Counted from the stretch's first letter, positions 11,434-23,815 are shown. The stretch: DNA of 64,000 nucleotides from Triplophysa rosa (GCF_024868665.1 NC_079908.1:6660466-6724465); one strand, 5' to 3'. Numbers and translations are program-made. The notes: generated from the letters alone by a model not told the origin.

Positions 11434-12725
11434 TGCTCAAACCTTTTCTTCTTTGGGACACAAAATGAGATATGATGTATTTCCTGTAAGGTGGACTCTG
11501 TACATAGAAGCACATTATCATGACTCACTTAAACACTTTAATAAACCACACAGAATGTCAGTAAGTATGAGACTCGCTGATTATTTTGCACCATTTTTAA
11601 AAAACAACCTGACATTGAGGTAATTTCATAGTAAAATCGACTGCCATGACGCTCATGATGTCATTTGCCACACTCACACCACATCTCAAATTATGCACTT
11701 CTACATTCAGTGTTGGAAATTACGTTTTAAATGATGTCTGTAAATGATGCCTTCATTCAGATGTTCTCTTCTTTTCTTCCTTTTCTCAGTGAGTGTCACT
11801 GGCAATACCACAGACTTTTGGAGCTTCATGAAAATAATGCAGATATTTGGCATACGGCATAAAAAATGCTTAGTTTTGAATAAATGTCACTTTGCTTATT
11901 TTTGCATTAGAATCCGTCACATGGGTGTAGTCATTTTGTCTGTGAAAACCACGCTAAATCGAACCTTCAATTTCATGCAAGGTTGCCAAAGAGCTACTCT
12001 GTTAGCTGCAGCACTTTATGAAAATATTATAATTTCCTTCATATTGCCTTTTTCCCCTTCAGAGCACCTGACCTCCACTTTGACCTAGAGCTGAAGTGTG
12101 TAATTTCTCCAACACTAGCTTCACTGAACACAAAAATGAAGAGCGCTTTCAAACACGTCCCCTGAACACTTTACCCGTTTAGAATTGACTGTCAGAATGC
12201 AGATGAATGTTTGGTCAGTGTTTACACTTTGAGGACATACATCCTATAAATGGCTTGCTTCTAGCTGTCTCTGCGCATTATGCTGAGATAGGAGAATGTA
12301 TTTTAACATCACACACTTCAGTTTACAGAAAGACTCATAATCAGTTTAATCTGATAACTGGAGGCAGTGTTCGCCATGCTGGTTGAATCCAGATTTAAAG
12401 TGGATATGCAGAAATGATGTCATGAAACCGTGAAGCCTCATCGTTTGAAATTTAAAAATGCAATAGACTGCGTTTCAATTTTTACCTTGTGCAATGCTTA
12501 GTAGGAGATCAGACCTTTAAATTAACCAATTATATATTATTAATTACGTCCCCCCATCCGGTATTATATGAGTATTTTACCACTGCAGATTCATTCAAAT
12601 CATTTAGTCCTCCTCTTTTTCTACACTAGGGTCCAATGCCACGGATGGAATCCCAGAATTCAGGCATAGAACGGAACTTGCTCTATAACACTGAATTGGA
12701 CAGAATCTGGCAAATGTAGTATTTC
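11434..12725. other. No gene seen; unassigned spacer
   Basis: A 114-codon frame (11744-12088) starts with a hydrophobic stretch but shows no domain, no codon bias that I can judge and no splice context. I treat it as chance. The remainder is unassigned. Confidence 0.35.
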
Positions 12726-12729
12726 TTAA

Positions 12730-13076
12730 AGGGACAGTTCACCCATAAATGAAAATTCTGTCATTATTTACTCCCGCTGTTGTCATTTCAAACCCGTATG
12801 ACTTTCTTTCTTCTGCAAAACACAAAAGAAGATATTTTGAAGAATGCTGGTAACCGAACAACGGCGTTACCCATTGATTTGCATTGGTTTTGTGTCCATA
12901 CAATAGAAGTAAATGGGTACCGCCTAGGGTTGGGCAAGTAAATATCCATGTAATTTTTAACAGTGTACTGTACAACGCGTGATTTGTTGGAATCACGATG
13001 CCGGCTCACCATCGTCATGTCTATCAGCCTTCGGCGATCGTACCGCCATTGTTCGGTTACCAACATTCTTAAAAAT
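12730..13076. mobile_element. TTAA MITE, 3'-truncated, with nested insertion
   Basis: The left terminus AGGGACAGTTCACCC follows TTAA at 12726-12729, with AAAATTCTGTCATTATTTAC behind it. The inner palindrome typical of this variant (ACCGAACAACGGCGTTACCC against GGTTACCAACATTCTT) is interrupted by the 115-bp insertion at 12925-13039. The right third of the MITE is missing, ending near AAAAATATAC at about 13076. Confidence 0.75.
12925..13039. mobile_element. Short hAT-like insertion with 8-bp TSD
   Basis: GTACCGCC occurs directly at 12917-12924 and 13040-13047 and should occur once in the uninterrupted MITE. The 115-bp insert begins TAGGGTTGGGCAAG, a hAT-type terminus, but its right end stops at GGCGATC rather than in the expected inverse of the left end. 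A terminal deletion of about 11 bp would explain this. No coding. Confidence 0.65.
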
Positions 13077-13189
13077 ATACTACTTAAATTTTAATGAACT
13101 TAAAAAAAGAAAGAAAATAAAAACAGAAAATGTACTGGTAAGAAACTGGTTTACAATAACAATGCTGTACATGATGCCCTATTTTTTAA

Positions 13190-14662
13190 AAGGAATACTC
13201 CACCCAAAAATAAAAATTCTGTCATGAATTAACTTCTACCCCCAAGTTGTATAAATTTCTTTTTTTCTGTTAAGATATTTGTAAAAATGTTAGCAAGTGA
13301 CATTTCTGGGACATCATTGACTACCAGAGAAGAAGAAAAAAAATGTTAGTCAAAGGGTTCCTAGGACTCTTTGCTTTCCTAAATTCTTCAAAATATCTAA
13401 TTTTGTGTTCAACAGAACAGAACAAAAACAAAAAAAATGATACAATCATTTTTCCTACTATGGTAGTCAATAATGTCCCAGAAATGTCAATTGCTAACAT
13501 TTTTACAAATATCATTCTTTGTTTTCACCAGAACAAAGACATTTAAGGGCCGTTCACATCACAACTATAACAATGCACTCGATGCACGGCCACTTCCGCA
13601 TTTACGCTCAGGGGACAAAAACACATCCGCTGCCCCACCGGAAGCCATTCATCTCTACCTAGAGCTGTGAACATGACAGAGGAGAAGATGAATATTTGTA
13701 CTTGCTGCTTACATAAAGTTCGCCGGATTACAATAAATGATGTTCGTCAGCATTGTGAGACTGTCAGCTGCCCCCCTGTCTATTCAAATGGAGAAGTACT
13801 TTAAACTTTACGTTTAAAATTACATGGACAGCTTGGATGCTATTGCTATTAGCATGCAGCATGTAACGTTAAGGCTGGATAACACTGAATGACATCATCT
13901 TTACACCGAGCTTATCAACGAGTTTATTATTTATTTTCAGCCCTTAAATACCTTTACCTTTAAACAACAAATTTGTATGAATCTGACCAGATATATTTTA
14001 ACAATACGATGTATTTCACTAATCTATATTACACGTTAATTCCCCCCAAAACGAGCGCTGGTAAAGCACATTTGCTATGGGTGAATACCACCCGGAAGCT
14101 TTCCCGCCCCCTGAGATTTTACCGGAAATACGTAGGCAGCACTATGTGCATCGAGTGCATTAAGACAATAAGAATGACATCGTTGTCGTTGGGATCACTT
14201 TCGGAACGATTTTTTCCAGCTGATGAACAAAAAAACATACTGTCAAACTGTTTCTGGCGGATAATGTTCAATGATCGCAACGTGGGTTTTATGTCTGAAT
14301 TAAAGACTGTAGCGGTCGGAAAGCAGTGTGTTTATGGCAGGATATTAGATATGATGCTTATGAATCTGAGCAAGCTGGCAAAATATATGTTGTACATCCC
14401 AGACATGATCGCACCTTTAGCCTTCGCAGAGAGCTTGCGGCCTTTGCTGTCATATTTCGGAGAAAAGACGCTCGGGAATGGAAATGAAAGCATCAGCAGC
14501 AGGTCATCTACACTTATTTGAGTAAATAGGAAACACTGCAGCGTGCACGCTTAAAATAAACATTATCGTTATTGTTCGCTGGTGTGGACGCAAATATAGT
14601 TATAGTTATAATATGAACGGCCCTCTATACAGGTTTGGAACAACTAGAGGGTGAGTATCCCT
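13190..14662. mobile_element. TTAA MITE split by a 1.08-kb element
   Basis: The left end AAGGAATACTCCACCC follows TTAA at 13186-13189, and the right end GAGGGTGAGTATCCCT precedes TTAA at 14663-14666. The body runs to the words GAACAAAGACATTTA at about 13545, where it is interrupted, and resumes at TATACAGGTTTGGAACAAC (14626). Other copies in the window read across this point without interruption, which confirms the insertion. Confidence 0.85.
13546..14624. mobile_element. TIR element nested in the MITE (AGGGCCGTTC ends)
   Basis: The ends AGGGCCGTTCACATCAC and ATATGAACGGCCCT are inverse, followed inwards by inverse AACTATAAC words. The host should read TTATACAGG here; left flank TTA and right flank CTA fit a 3-bp duplication with one mutation, as in PIF/Harbinger or ISL2EU-type elements. 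A GCACTCGATGCAC / GTGCATCGAGTGCA pair lies inside (13575 and 14146). The 182-codon frame at 13973-14521 is the longest frame outside recognised retroelement genes; it has no motif that I can name and could be noncoding read-through. Confidence 0.75.
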
Positions 14663-14666
14663 TTAA

Positions 14667-16490
14667 ATAACTAACACTGCAGTATCTAGGTATTTTACTG
14701 AATGAAAAAAACACAATCCAGCAAAACCAAAACAGAAATTGGGAACAAATAAAATGTATTTCATTTGATCCTGTTACACTTGTGGAAAGGCTTTTAACGA
14801 ACTTCATTCACACCATGCTCTTTATTTAATTGTATTTAAACCTGAAGAAAATTTAGATTTATAGCTCATCACATTTATAGATGATTATTTGATGTTTTAC
14901 TATTTTTAGCTGTTTTACATTTTGTTTATCCTACTTCATGAAATAACCATTATCATCCCTTGTGTTGACACATTAGATAATACAGCCCAAAGCAACGTGT
15001 CAGTGTGCATGAATTATTTTTGCCGTGTTTGCTTTCTGCCTTTTCAAGAATTCCATGCTTTACGTACAAGCTTATTGCTTCTGCCTGTGTGCAAATCATA
15101 TGTGCATACGCAGAGAAAAACCAGCAGATGCATGCCAATTTGCATATGCAGATTGTCCAGATAGACAGAAATAATGATTCATCGGCATCGGAGAGGCAGA
15201 ATATGTAAAGAGCCAGGCTATGTAATAGCCACTTTAGCAATCCTTGACATAGAGTTTAATCCTCTGATGCAACATACTCTTAAAGATATTTAATAAATCA
15301 CGCATGGGTTTGTGGGTAAAAGTAAGGTAGGGTGCTTTCTGTAAAATAATATAATGAGCAAATAGTAAATTTACTTTGTTGTCGATCACTAACACACTTT
15401 TGAATACAGATGACGAGACCAACAAAGCACACTTGGGATGGCCATCCTCTCATGACCGTCTCTCAAATGCTCACATGTCTGAAAATGTAAGATGTGTCTA
15501 CGTAAGATCCAATCACAGCGCACAGTTAATGATGTCATAAAATGGCTGAGTGCTTTCTGCAGTTGATGAGTCGAGACCTTGGACCTGACGTAAGTGCCTT
15601 AAACAGATGGCGCTGTGAATATCAAGCTGTCACTTTACAGTGTGTTCAGCCTCACATTCTTCTCCTAATAGAATAATTAACAGTCATATGAGTGTACCAT
15701 AAAGCCCAGGTCGTTTCCAGACATTAATGTTCGGTTTCCACCTTGAAGAGGTGGAAATTTCATGCATATTTCATTTTTCTTCGTCTTACATCCATAGGCG
15801 GCCATGTGTTTTCTTAATATTAGCCTGTAAAAGTGATCTCATTTTTAAACCGCTTGTAAATCGGCACAGCTTGTGGATTTAAGATCAAACTCCTGGCTTT
15901 ACAAGCTTTTGAAGAACTTTTACGAGACTAAATGCTCAATTATCTGCGCATTAATTTCTGTTTGAAAGTAAAATGACTTATTTGTTTAATTGTATATATA
16001 GCTGCACAGCGGGAAAATAAATCTTCCTGACTCCCTTATTATTTTACTGCATCCTTGATTATTTTCTGGAACGTTTTATTTTTGTTTAATGCGTTATGTC
16101 GATTGTTCATGGTTTTTAAAGAAGTTGTAAGTGGTTTCATTATTTTACGAGAGGTTAAATGACATAATCATACCTTGCAGATGCAAAAATATAGATATAA
16201 TTGTTCTATTGTGAGCTCTATGGTGAGTTTTTATTTTATTTTATTATTCAAAACATTTCATACAAAATATATAATTGGCATGAAGATTAACAAAAAATGT
16301 AACTTAAAACTTAAATTCTTAAATTCTAAAATGGACAAATCCTGATGATACATCATTTCAGAGTAAGATTTGAGAACGTTTCATGGAGCATCTTGTGTTC
16401 AATGGAGGCAGAAAATCTGACCTTTTGTACAAGATATAACATGGTCAATGCCTTAAATTTGACCTAGAAATGCAGAAGTATCCTGATTTT
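14667..16490. other. No gene seen; 1.8-kb spacer
   Basis: Frames of 60-95 codons on both strands around 14922-15425 overlap each other and carry no domain. Nothing else was recognised. The segment is among the longer stretches with no visible repeat in the first third of the window. Confidence 0.4.
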
Positions 16491-16494
16491 TTAA

Positions 16495-17329
16495 AGGGGT
16501 CATATGGCGCGAACACGTGTTTTTCTGTGTCTTTGGTGTGTTACAAGTTGCCCATGCATGTATTAGACACGTAAAATTGCAATAATTAAAGTGTGGGAAA
16601 AAAAGATGCATTCTATCTAAAAGCGAATGCTCACCCAGACCTGCCTGAAACGCCTCGTGTAACCACACCCCCACAAATCTACGTCAGTTCGTGGTATGAG
16701 TTGACTAAAGGTCTTTGCACAAACAGTCCGGAATTTTCGTATGCGTTTTTCGTATTTGGCTCTTGTTTGTACGGTGTCTCTGAATTGTTAAAAAAGGCCA
16801 CTCAAAATGCTTGACGGATGCGAAAAACGCATAAAATCGAACCCGGTCCGAATTTTTTTATGACGGACGAAAATATCGGAGGCAGTGTGTAAATGTGATT
16901 GACACAACGTGAGGTCGTATTTATTTTTTAACGTGCGGAAATTTCGGACGCAAATTTCGGACTCAATGTGCAATGGGCTTAAGACCGCCCAATTGTACAG
17001 GCAAGTAAGGTGGGCGTACCTGTCAGTACAATTGCTTTGAAACCTGATGTTCCAAATATGGTAAGAAGCGTTACACTTCCGTCATACGCTTGCAGTATTC
17101 GACCAATCACTACACACTGGTTAACTGGCCAATCATAGCACATCTCGCTTTTCAGAGCGATGAGCTTTGTTAAAAATCAGCGCGTTTCAGAGAGGCGGGG
17201 CAAAGAGGAGATACAAACATGCACGGTATGTGGAAAATACAGCGTTTTTGAACCTTAAATGGTGTGTACACATTGCATTACATCTAAAACAAAGGTTAAT
17301 TTCCGTTTTAGCTCTGTCATATGACTCCT
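16495..17329 (+). mobile_element. TTAA element (Kolobok/piggyBac-like), interrupted copy 1
   Basis: The ends AGGGGTCATATGGCGCG and GCTCTGTCATATGACTCCT are inverse over AGGrGTCATATG and are flanked by TTAA at 16491-16494 and 17330-17333. The same family appears inverted at 52540-53520. A 271-bp MITE (16709-16979) interrupts it; the sister copy is empty at that point. No transposase coding is visible. The superfamily is inferred from the TTAA duplication only. Confidence 0.85.
16709..16979. mobile_element. Harbinger-like MITE, 3-bp TSD TAA
   Basis: The ends AGGTCTTTGCACA and TGTGCAATGGGCT are inverse with three mismatches, and TAA is duplicated at 16706-16708 and 16980-16982, as expected for PIF/Harbinger (TWA target). 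Inner words TCCGGAATTTTCGT and GCGGAAATTTCGGACG continue the inverse structure. The sister copy at 52540-53520 lacks the insert, which verifies both boundaries. Noncoding. Confidence 0.85.
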
Positions 17330-17333
17330 TTAA

Positions 17334-18242
17334 CATAAACATCTATTTATTGATCACAGATTTTTTTAAAGTGGGGTATTTTGGAGTCCAATCCATATGG
17401 AATTATTAAAAAAATACTTCAATCTGGGATTGACAACCATGCTAAACAACACTGTACATGTAAAGAAAGTGTCTTCAGTCATGTTAATCTTCATTTCATT
17501 AAAAGAATGTCGACAACGCACCATGTACACACGACCAAAAAACAAGTATGCATGTGCTAAGATAAAAACATACATAAGAATAAAGCACCATGTGTGTCTC
17601 GCTTTTTCCAATTACAAAACTCTTTTACAAATAGGCCTTTTCTAAACCTAATACAGTATAATGTTGCTTAATACGCAAGTAAATGTTTAAAAATGATTTA
17701 TATCTGGTAATTGTAAACCGGGCATGTTTCTGGACTCAAATCAGTGTAAATGTTTAATTGTTGTTGTAAACAAGCAAAGGTTTCGCACAAATGACCTACA
17801 CTGTTGTAGCAGCAAGCAAGTGCACACCATGCTTTATAATGACACCGTATGAATTATTGAGGACTCGAGTGCCGCTCCTTCAGTCATGTGTATTGTGTGC
17901 ACAGCAAATTAACATGGCAAACAAAAGTAAAACAAAGGGTGGAGGCCATCAGCAGTACAGGTCTTCAGAATAATAAACACAGGCCTTGTCTGAATTACAC
18001 CAGCAAGCATGCAGACATTTTTCACATCATTACCTAGGACACATGCACGGGTAAAACCTTTTTAGCCTAGCAGTAAAAACTAAACAAATGTTTCTCTTGT
18101 AGACAGAGAGCAGACACTTTACCGTATTTTATGGATCCACTGTGAATTTCAAGCTCACACAAGCATGCAACAGTACAACTTTTAGAAGGAAGATTTTCTG
18201 CTCGTATACAATTGTTTTTTCATGGATTGGCATATGCAGAAA
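17334..18242. other. No gene seen; unassigned spacer
   Basis: AT-rich sequence with short overlapping frames and no recognisable repeat terminus or domain. Confidence 0.35.
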
Positions 18243-20713
18243 TAAGAACATGTTAAGAATGTTAGCAATTTTCAGCTCCGGGACATCGTAGACTAGTAGG
18301 AAAATTAAAATGGTAGACAAGGGTGCCCCAGAACCAAGGCCGGACTTACCATTGGCCTTGACTGGGCTCCAGCCCAGGGGCCCCGCCCTTCAGGGGGCCC
18401 GCCTGCTGTCGTTAATTTGATTTGTTTAGTTATATGCCAGTAATTTTATTTTTCATTTAAACTTTGTGCATTGGCCTACCAATGTTCAATAGCACTGCCT
18501 TATGTAAGGAACGATGTCGTTTAATTGGCTAATCGTTCCGTCAGTCATGTTGGCGTTTCCTGATTGGTCATTTGTGGATTCTATCCGTTACGTTTACCGC
18601 AGTTGAAACCTGTCTGCTCATTAAGACGCTTGTTCTAATGGCTGACAAGCGCAATCGCAGTGCCGCGCTTAAAGAAAACCAAAAACTGAGAGACAAGAAC
18701 GCGAAAGAACAGCATTTAGGAAATAATGATTCTTTACACCCATGGCACCACACCTTGATCTTTAGGCAGAGAATCCAGAGCATACCTGTCACCATCTCCC
18801 GCCAGGCCGCCACCCTCCGGTTTTATTTAAGTTATTTCTCCTTTGAAACTCGCGGACCGACGTGAGCCGGAACGCGTTCACGGGGTGGCACTGTGGCTTG
18901 AGCCGCTGCCCATTTGCCCTCACAGGCTGGCGCCCGCCTTTGGTAGGCAAATTGAACGGTAGCCGAAGTAGAGTAGAGAGGATTCACATCCCCGCGAAAA
19001 ACTTTCTCTTATTACACCGCTATATTATTCCACTCCGCGTTTTCCATTTGACGCTCGCTCCTCACAGTCTGTGTCCGCTCACTGAATATGACAGATTGTT
19101 TCATCTACAGGTAGATGCAGTAGAGTTTACTAGCTGTTGTTGTTGTTACACTTTCTTTGCTTTTACAAAAAACGTGTTATGAAAAGTGTTGTGTTCTGCA
19201 GACATCTCTGAATAAAAACAGGTAATATAGAGTTTATTTCTAATATTTCCCGTTCTGTGGCCATAAACGGTTCTTGTAAATAATATGCAAACACTGTTAA
19301 GTCCATCCGTGTAAATAAAAAATGAAAACATTCTGCTAACTAATAAGCAAAGTTAACACAACCGAACTACGGGACGCGTGAAGGGACAAACTGCTCGTGC
19401 TTTTTCAAACTGCGTTTAGATAGTTATTTCATGTCTGACGTTGAGATCTCTGGCAAAATGTAAATGCTAAATTAAGATGATACCTTGCAGATATACCATT
19501 CATGGATTCGTGGCCTGTGAGCTGCATTAAACTGTCTCTTAGATTTACATTTAAGAATTTGACATGAAAATGATGTTATGTTAGTCATAAAGTAATTAAA
19601 AGATTTAAAACGATTTATAACAGAGGGGTGCCCTATTTGCCCTGCACAACCTCAGTTAGACTTGACAAAACTATGGACCCATCTCATTATTATGAAACTA
19701 TTTAAGCCATAATAAGACGTTTCATCTCATTATATGAATACAATTTTAATGTGCATTTCAAACTCATAGATCTGTCATATGCTTTACTGATGGAATTTCA
19801 ATAGAATACTAATATATTTTTAACACTTTACACCGTTGCATTAGTTAACATTAGTTAAGCATTAGATTACATGTCTGCATTTGTTCATCTTTATTTTCAG
19901 TATTTACTAATATTTTTAAAAACATGCACCTGAACTAACATGAACAATTGTATTTGGCATTAACTAACAATAAACAAGATTAATAAATGCTGACAACTGT
20001 ATTGCTCATTGTTGGTTTCATGTTAATGCAGGTGTTCTCAAATTTTAGATCCAAGACGTATAATCTCTCAACATCCTCCAGAAATACAGGGAGAACACAC
20101 ACATTTGTTCCTTTTTAGTAGTTTTCTTATTATGGATCAATAAATTTAATTTTAATTTTAAAATACATAATGGTAGGGCTGTATGATTATGTCAAAAACT
20201 ATATTAGTCCCCTTGATATTGTAATGTTGATTATTAATGTTGATTGGATTTTACATTTAAGTATGTTTGAAACTTCCTACACGCTATAAACGCACCACTT
20301 GTGGCTCCCACTGTCAAAACAAGCATTATAAACGTGTAAACCAATGAACAAGTGTCATTGTTAGTCATTGGAGAAAAAAAACATTTACTAATGCTAACAA
20401 ACACATGATTTTAAATGGTACGGGGGCCCCGAAAACAACTCAAGCCCAGGGGCCCCCATCCTGCTAAATCCGGCCCTGCCCAGAACTGTTTGCTTTCCTA
20501 AATCTCATTCTCATTTTGTGTTCAACAGAACAAAAAAATGATATACAATATATTTTCCTACTATGGTAGTAACTGATGTCCCAGAAATGCAGATTGTACA
20601 ATTTTCCAAATATCTTTCTCTGTGTTCAAAGAACAAAGAAATTTATACAGGTTTGGAACAACTTGAGGGTGAGTAAATGAGTGACAGAATTTTCCTTTTT
20701 GGGTGACTTCCCT
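18243..20713. mobile_element. TTAA MITE (5'-truncated) split by a hAT element
   Basis: The MITE body is visible at about 18243-18334 (TTAGCAATTTTCAGCTCCGG to GTGCCCCAGAAC) and resumes at 20479 (CCCAGAACTGTTTGC), ending TGACTTCCCT before TTAA at 20714-20717. The left terminus is missing. The inserted hAT occupies 18335-20478. Confidence 0.8.
18335..20478 (+). mobile_element. 2.1-kb hAT element with perfect 8-bp TSD
   Basis: CCCAGAAC is duplicated at 18327-18334 and 20479-20486. The ends CAAGGCCGGACTTA and TAAATCCGGCCCTG are inverse with two mismatches, and GGGGCCCC-type words follow on both sides. A short basic frame starting at 18639 (MADKRNRSAALKEN...) inside 18572-18865 looks like the lysine/arginine-rich start of a hAT-type transposase, but no BED or RNase-H-like core follows, so the copy is internally deleted. 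A hAT-like AGGGCTGTATGATTATG remnant lies near 20174. Confidence 0.85.
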
Positions 20714-21185
20714 TTAAGGAATTTTGTGAAACACAAGACTCTTCTGTTGTTAAAGGTTCTTTTGGAACCATTCAGCCAAAAATGGTTCTTTATGGGTGCG
20801 TTTAATTGGCATTAACATGCGATCTCGGTGATCCGAACAAGCAGATCGGATCTTCAGACAATCAGGACACAGCGCGTTTACACTTGTCAACAAGTGGCTT
20901 CCACATCTGGATAACTGATCGGATCTCTATAGTTTCCCGCCCATTATTTTAATAAGCCTGCAATTTAAAAATAGCCCCGGTGCGGGGAGATTTCACACAA
21001 CACGTATAACGGGGAGGATGAGCATGTTACAGATTTGATACGCAGCCATGTTGAACTCGAGGCAGCGTGGGAAGTAAACCGCGGTTAAAACGATTAATGA
21101 TCTTATATGTGAAAGTATAAGCAGAGGACGTTTGAAAATGACAAGCTTTTGTACTTGAGCTGTGGCGGGTTTCACTACGCGCGAC

Positions 21186-21205
21186 GCACACACACACACA
21201 CACAG
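21186..21205. repeat. (CA)n microsatellite
   Basis: About ten CA units inside the TIR element. Confidence 0.9.
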
Positions 21206-21517
21206 ACTCTAACGGTGTTTTTAAACACATCATTTGTTTATTCATGTCACAGACACATAAAATAATCACATAAGTAGGCCGAAGTTCCTATGATCAAAAG
21301 CGACCACTTACATCGTTCTCGTGTATTTGGGTTGGTTCGGCTGAAAGTGACAGCGCGTCGTTTCTTTGGTCTGCGCCCTAAATATCGTGCTTACTGACAT
21401 CAGCTATTAGCAACACTATACAATCTTGTTTCTGTGTGTAAATGATATATACGGTGTATTCAGAGCTCCGTTTCAAGCTGCCCGTCTGCCGCTTAATCTG
21501 TCTTCCGGGGACGGTAC

Positions 21518-21707
21518 TTTCGAGTCAAATCCGTGGGCGTGGCTTGTTGGATTTGACTAAATCTTTGGTGTTTCAAGTCTTACGAAACCTTTACCCTAAC
21601 CCTAACCTTACTCTAACCATCTAAACTACCCATGATTGTTAAAATTGATGAAAAAACACGTTTGGGTGATGCCGTCAGACTCGAAACACCAAGGATTTAG
21701 TGAGAGC
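21518..21707 (-). repeat. Copy A of the CACCAAGGATTTAG repeat
   Basis: Homologous and inverted relative to 59228-59442. It keeps the complete outer end CGAAACACCAAGGATTTAGT at its right, an internal degenerate copy (ACTAAATCTTTGGTGTTTC, around 21549), the word CCGTGGGCGTGGCTTG, and a CCCTAACCCTAACC tract. The left outer copy of the terminal word is lost. Confidence 0.75.
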
Positions 21708-22462
21708 CGTACGAGACACAAGCGGCAGCAGCCCTCGGGGAACCGGAGAGTTGATTACGCCGTATAGGCTACAGTAAACACACACACGTATGTTAGAAAC
21801 AAGCTGGTATAGTGTTGCCATTCGTGTCTGTGACATGAAAATAAACAAATGATGCGTTTTAAGCTGGCCATGTGTGCGAGTCAACGCCATTCATGGCAGT
21901 CACAAATACAGCGATACAGCTGAAGTGGTCAAGTAAAACATCTCGTGTGATTTGACATAAATCCTCTGTAGGTTAAAGTATCCATGATAATTTCGTGGGA
22001 AAATGAATGACTGCAACGCTCGGGAGCAAGAGTAAACTTTCCGCTGCATTTATCAGATGCTCCGCAGTCTGAGAGGCTTCGGACAGACGAGAGAATAATG
22101 ATAGCGGGCGGGGTTTTCTGTGAAATTGTACCGGTATATGTAGATAAACTGTCTGGATTGCATTTACATTACACTGAGATCCGATCACAATGCGTCCTCG
22201 ACTACCTCTGGATCAGGACACGCTGATCGGATGACATTCCGATCAGAAGCGCGTTTACACTTGTCTTTTCAATGTGTATGTGGACAACATCCAGATACAG
22301 GTCGCATGTTAATGCCAAGTGTAAACGCACCCCAAGTCATCATGAAGCACCTTTTTAGGTGTGTAATCACTTGTGATATGTGTAATTGCTCTTGCTCATA
22401 TGTTCTCTCCACTTCTCTAATCCCTCTAATCTCATCATTCAGAGAGCAGGATTACAGGTACA

Positions 22463-22636
22463 AAATTCATGCCTACATTTACATTTACGCATTTGGCAGA
22501 CGCTTTTATCCTAAGTGACTTACATTGCATTATCCTATACATTTGTTTCTAAGTATGTGTAATCCCTGGGATCAAACTCACGACACTGGCGTTGTTTACG
22601 CCATGCTCTAAATACTGAGCTACAGGAAAGCCTACC
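22463..22636 (-). mobile_element. tRNA-derived SINE, minus strand
   Basis: On the minus strand the head reads TGTAGCTCAG (box A-like) and later GAGTTTGATCCC (box B-like), with a tRNA-like spacing. The 3' part, seen here as CATTTGGCAGACGCTTTTA followed by TCCTAAGTGACTTACATTG, is the tail shared by teleost SINEs. Its 3' end is the CATTTACATTTACGC run at 22470. Related tails occur at 11219, 51600 and 56829. Confidence 0.8.
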
Positions 22637-23815
22637 ACCCATTCCGCACCCATTATCATTTTTTTCTCACATTCACAACTGGGCATAATGCTCAGTTTAA
22701 TATTCATTTGCCTGTTTTGGAGAGGACAGGACATGTAGCACAACACATTCCATTTTAGAGGTCTAGTTCTGGAAGATAGATCCAAAGGCCTCATCTCGTA
22801 TTCCAAGCCACTTTCCTTGTCTTCCTGACCAGAGAAATTCATTAATCAGACGGCGTTTTGCACAGCCTCAGTCTCATACGCACTAATGCTGCAGACGATC
22901 GTTCGTCTGAGTCTAACCTCACTGTGAGTCATAACCTGAACCGCTGGGACCAGTCAGTGAATTCAGAGATTGTTTAGAGATCTGTTCATTCACTGACTGA
23001 ATTTCTCATTATTATTAAAGTTCAGAGGCTGATAATGAACGTATCGCATTCACGCACCTTTCGGACAGACTGCGCTTTGTTCAATAGCCATTACAGTAGA
23101 CATCACTTTTCTCTTGTGTTTCTTTTGTTATTTGGCATCAATTGGTAATAGGATTATTAGTTTGTATGCCGATGGGAAGCTCACACTATACGGCCTTTGA
23201 TGTTTCGAGGCAGCAAGCGGTTCATGACTAGATCGCAGAGCATCCCAATCATGTAGTGTGTGCACATCTGAGAAACAAACAAACATCAGATGGTTCAACT
23301 AATTTCAAAGCAGCTCGATATCTAAAAATCGGAATGTTTATCATCATTATTATTGATTATCATTTATGGCAGCATTCAGCGTAGAAATTGAACATATTTT
23401 TGCGGCCCTGCACCCTAAATTGGATTTGAGGTCAATTTTTCTTATTATGGTAGTAAAGGTTTACATAAGCGCAGGGGCTTTCTGGGTAATAAATGATGCT
23501 TGTACAGCTACTGGGATGTCACACAACATAATTTTTCAAAATGCGTTTTACAAAGTAAACAGAAAAGTTTGGGCATTTACAAGCGCACGCATTGCTTTTG
23601 CTGACAGCTATTTATGATTCATCAGTGTTGTTATTATAACATAAGCAGGCAGCCATACGACAACACGAATCCAAACACAAACATTTCATCACGACAAGAT
23701 GAATTTATGGATTGTTTCAATTATAAAAGTGTAAACAAAGCTGCTTTCCTGTACTTTTTAGCAAATCATGCAATATCTTAGTGTTGCCATTTAGCAAGAT
23801 GTGGACTAAAGGGAC
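22637..23815. other. No gene seen; repeat-poor spacer
   Basis: Moderate GC content and no recognised repeat, particularly 22850-23250. Frames of 80-97 codons show no domain. This could include conserved noncoding sequence, but that cannot be judged from one genome. Confidence 0.35.

Larger units (their letters stand above)
20794..22333. mobile_element. 1.5-kb TIR element (GGGTGCGTTTA ends)
   Basis: The left end GGGTGCGTTTAATTGGC and the inverse right end (GCCAAGTGTAAACGCACCC) pair over about 30 bp with small gaps, and inner GATCGGAT/CTGATCGG words repeat the symmetry at 20850 and 22220. No convincing target duplication was found. It carries a nested or captured block at 21518-21707 and a CA repeat at 21186-21205. 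Frames inside are short and overlap; no transposase is visible. Confidence 0.7.
20748..22370. mobile_element. Small hairpin MITE interrupted by the 20794-22333 element
   Basis: The flanks AAAGGTTCTTTTGGAACC and CAAAAATGGTTCTTTAT on the left, and CATCATGAAGCACCTTTTT on the right, belong to a short palindromic cyprinid repeat whose two halves normally adjoin. They are separated here by about 1.5 kb. Confidence 0.5.

Noticed and set aside
11744..12088. 114-codon frame with a hydrophobic N-terminus as a secreted protein gene
   Set aside because: No promoter, splice or homology support; isolated chance frame in AT-rich DNA.
22463..22636. Functional tRNA gene on the minus strand
   Set aside because: Box A and box B are present but the acceptor pairing is poor, and the unit continues into the SINE tail. 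It is a SINE head.
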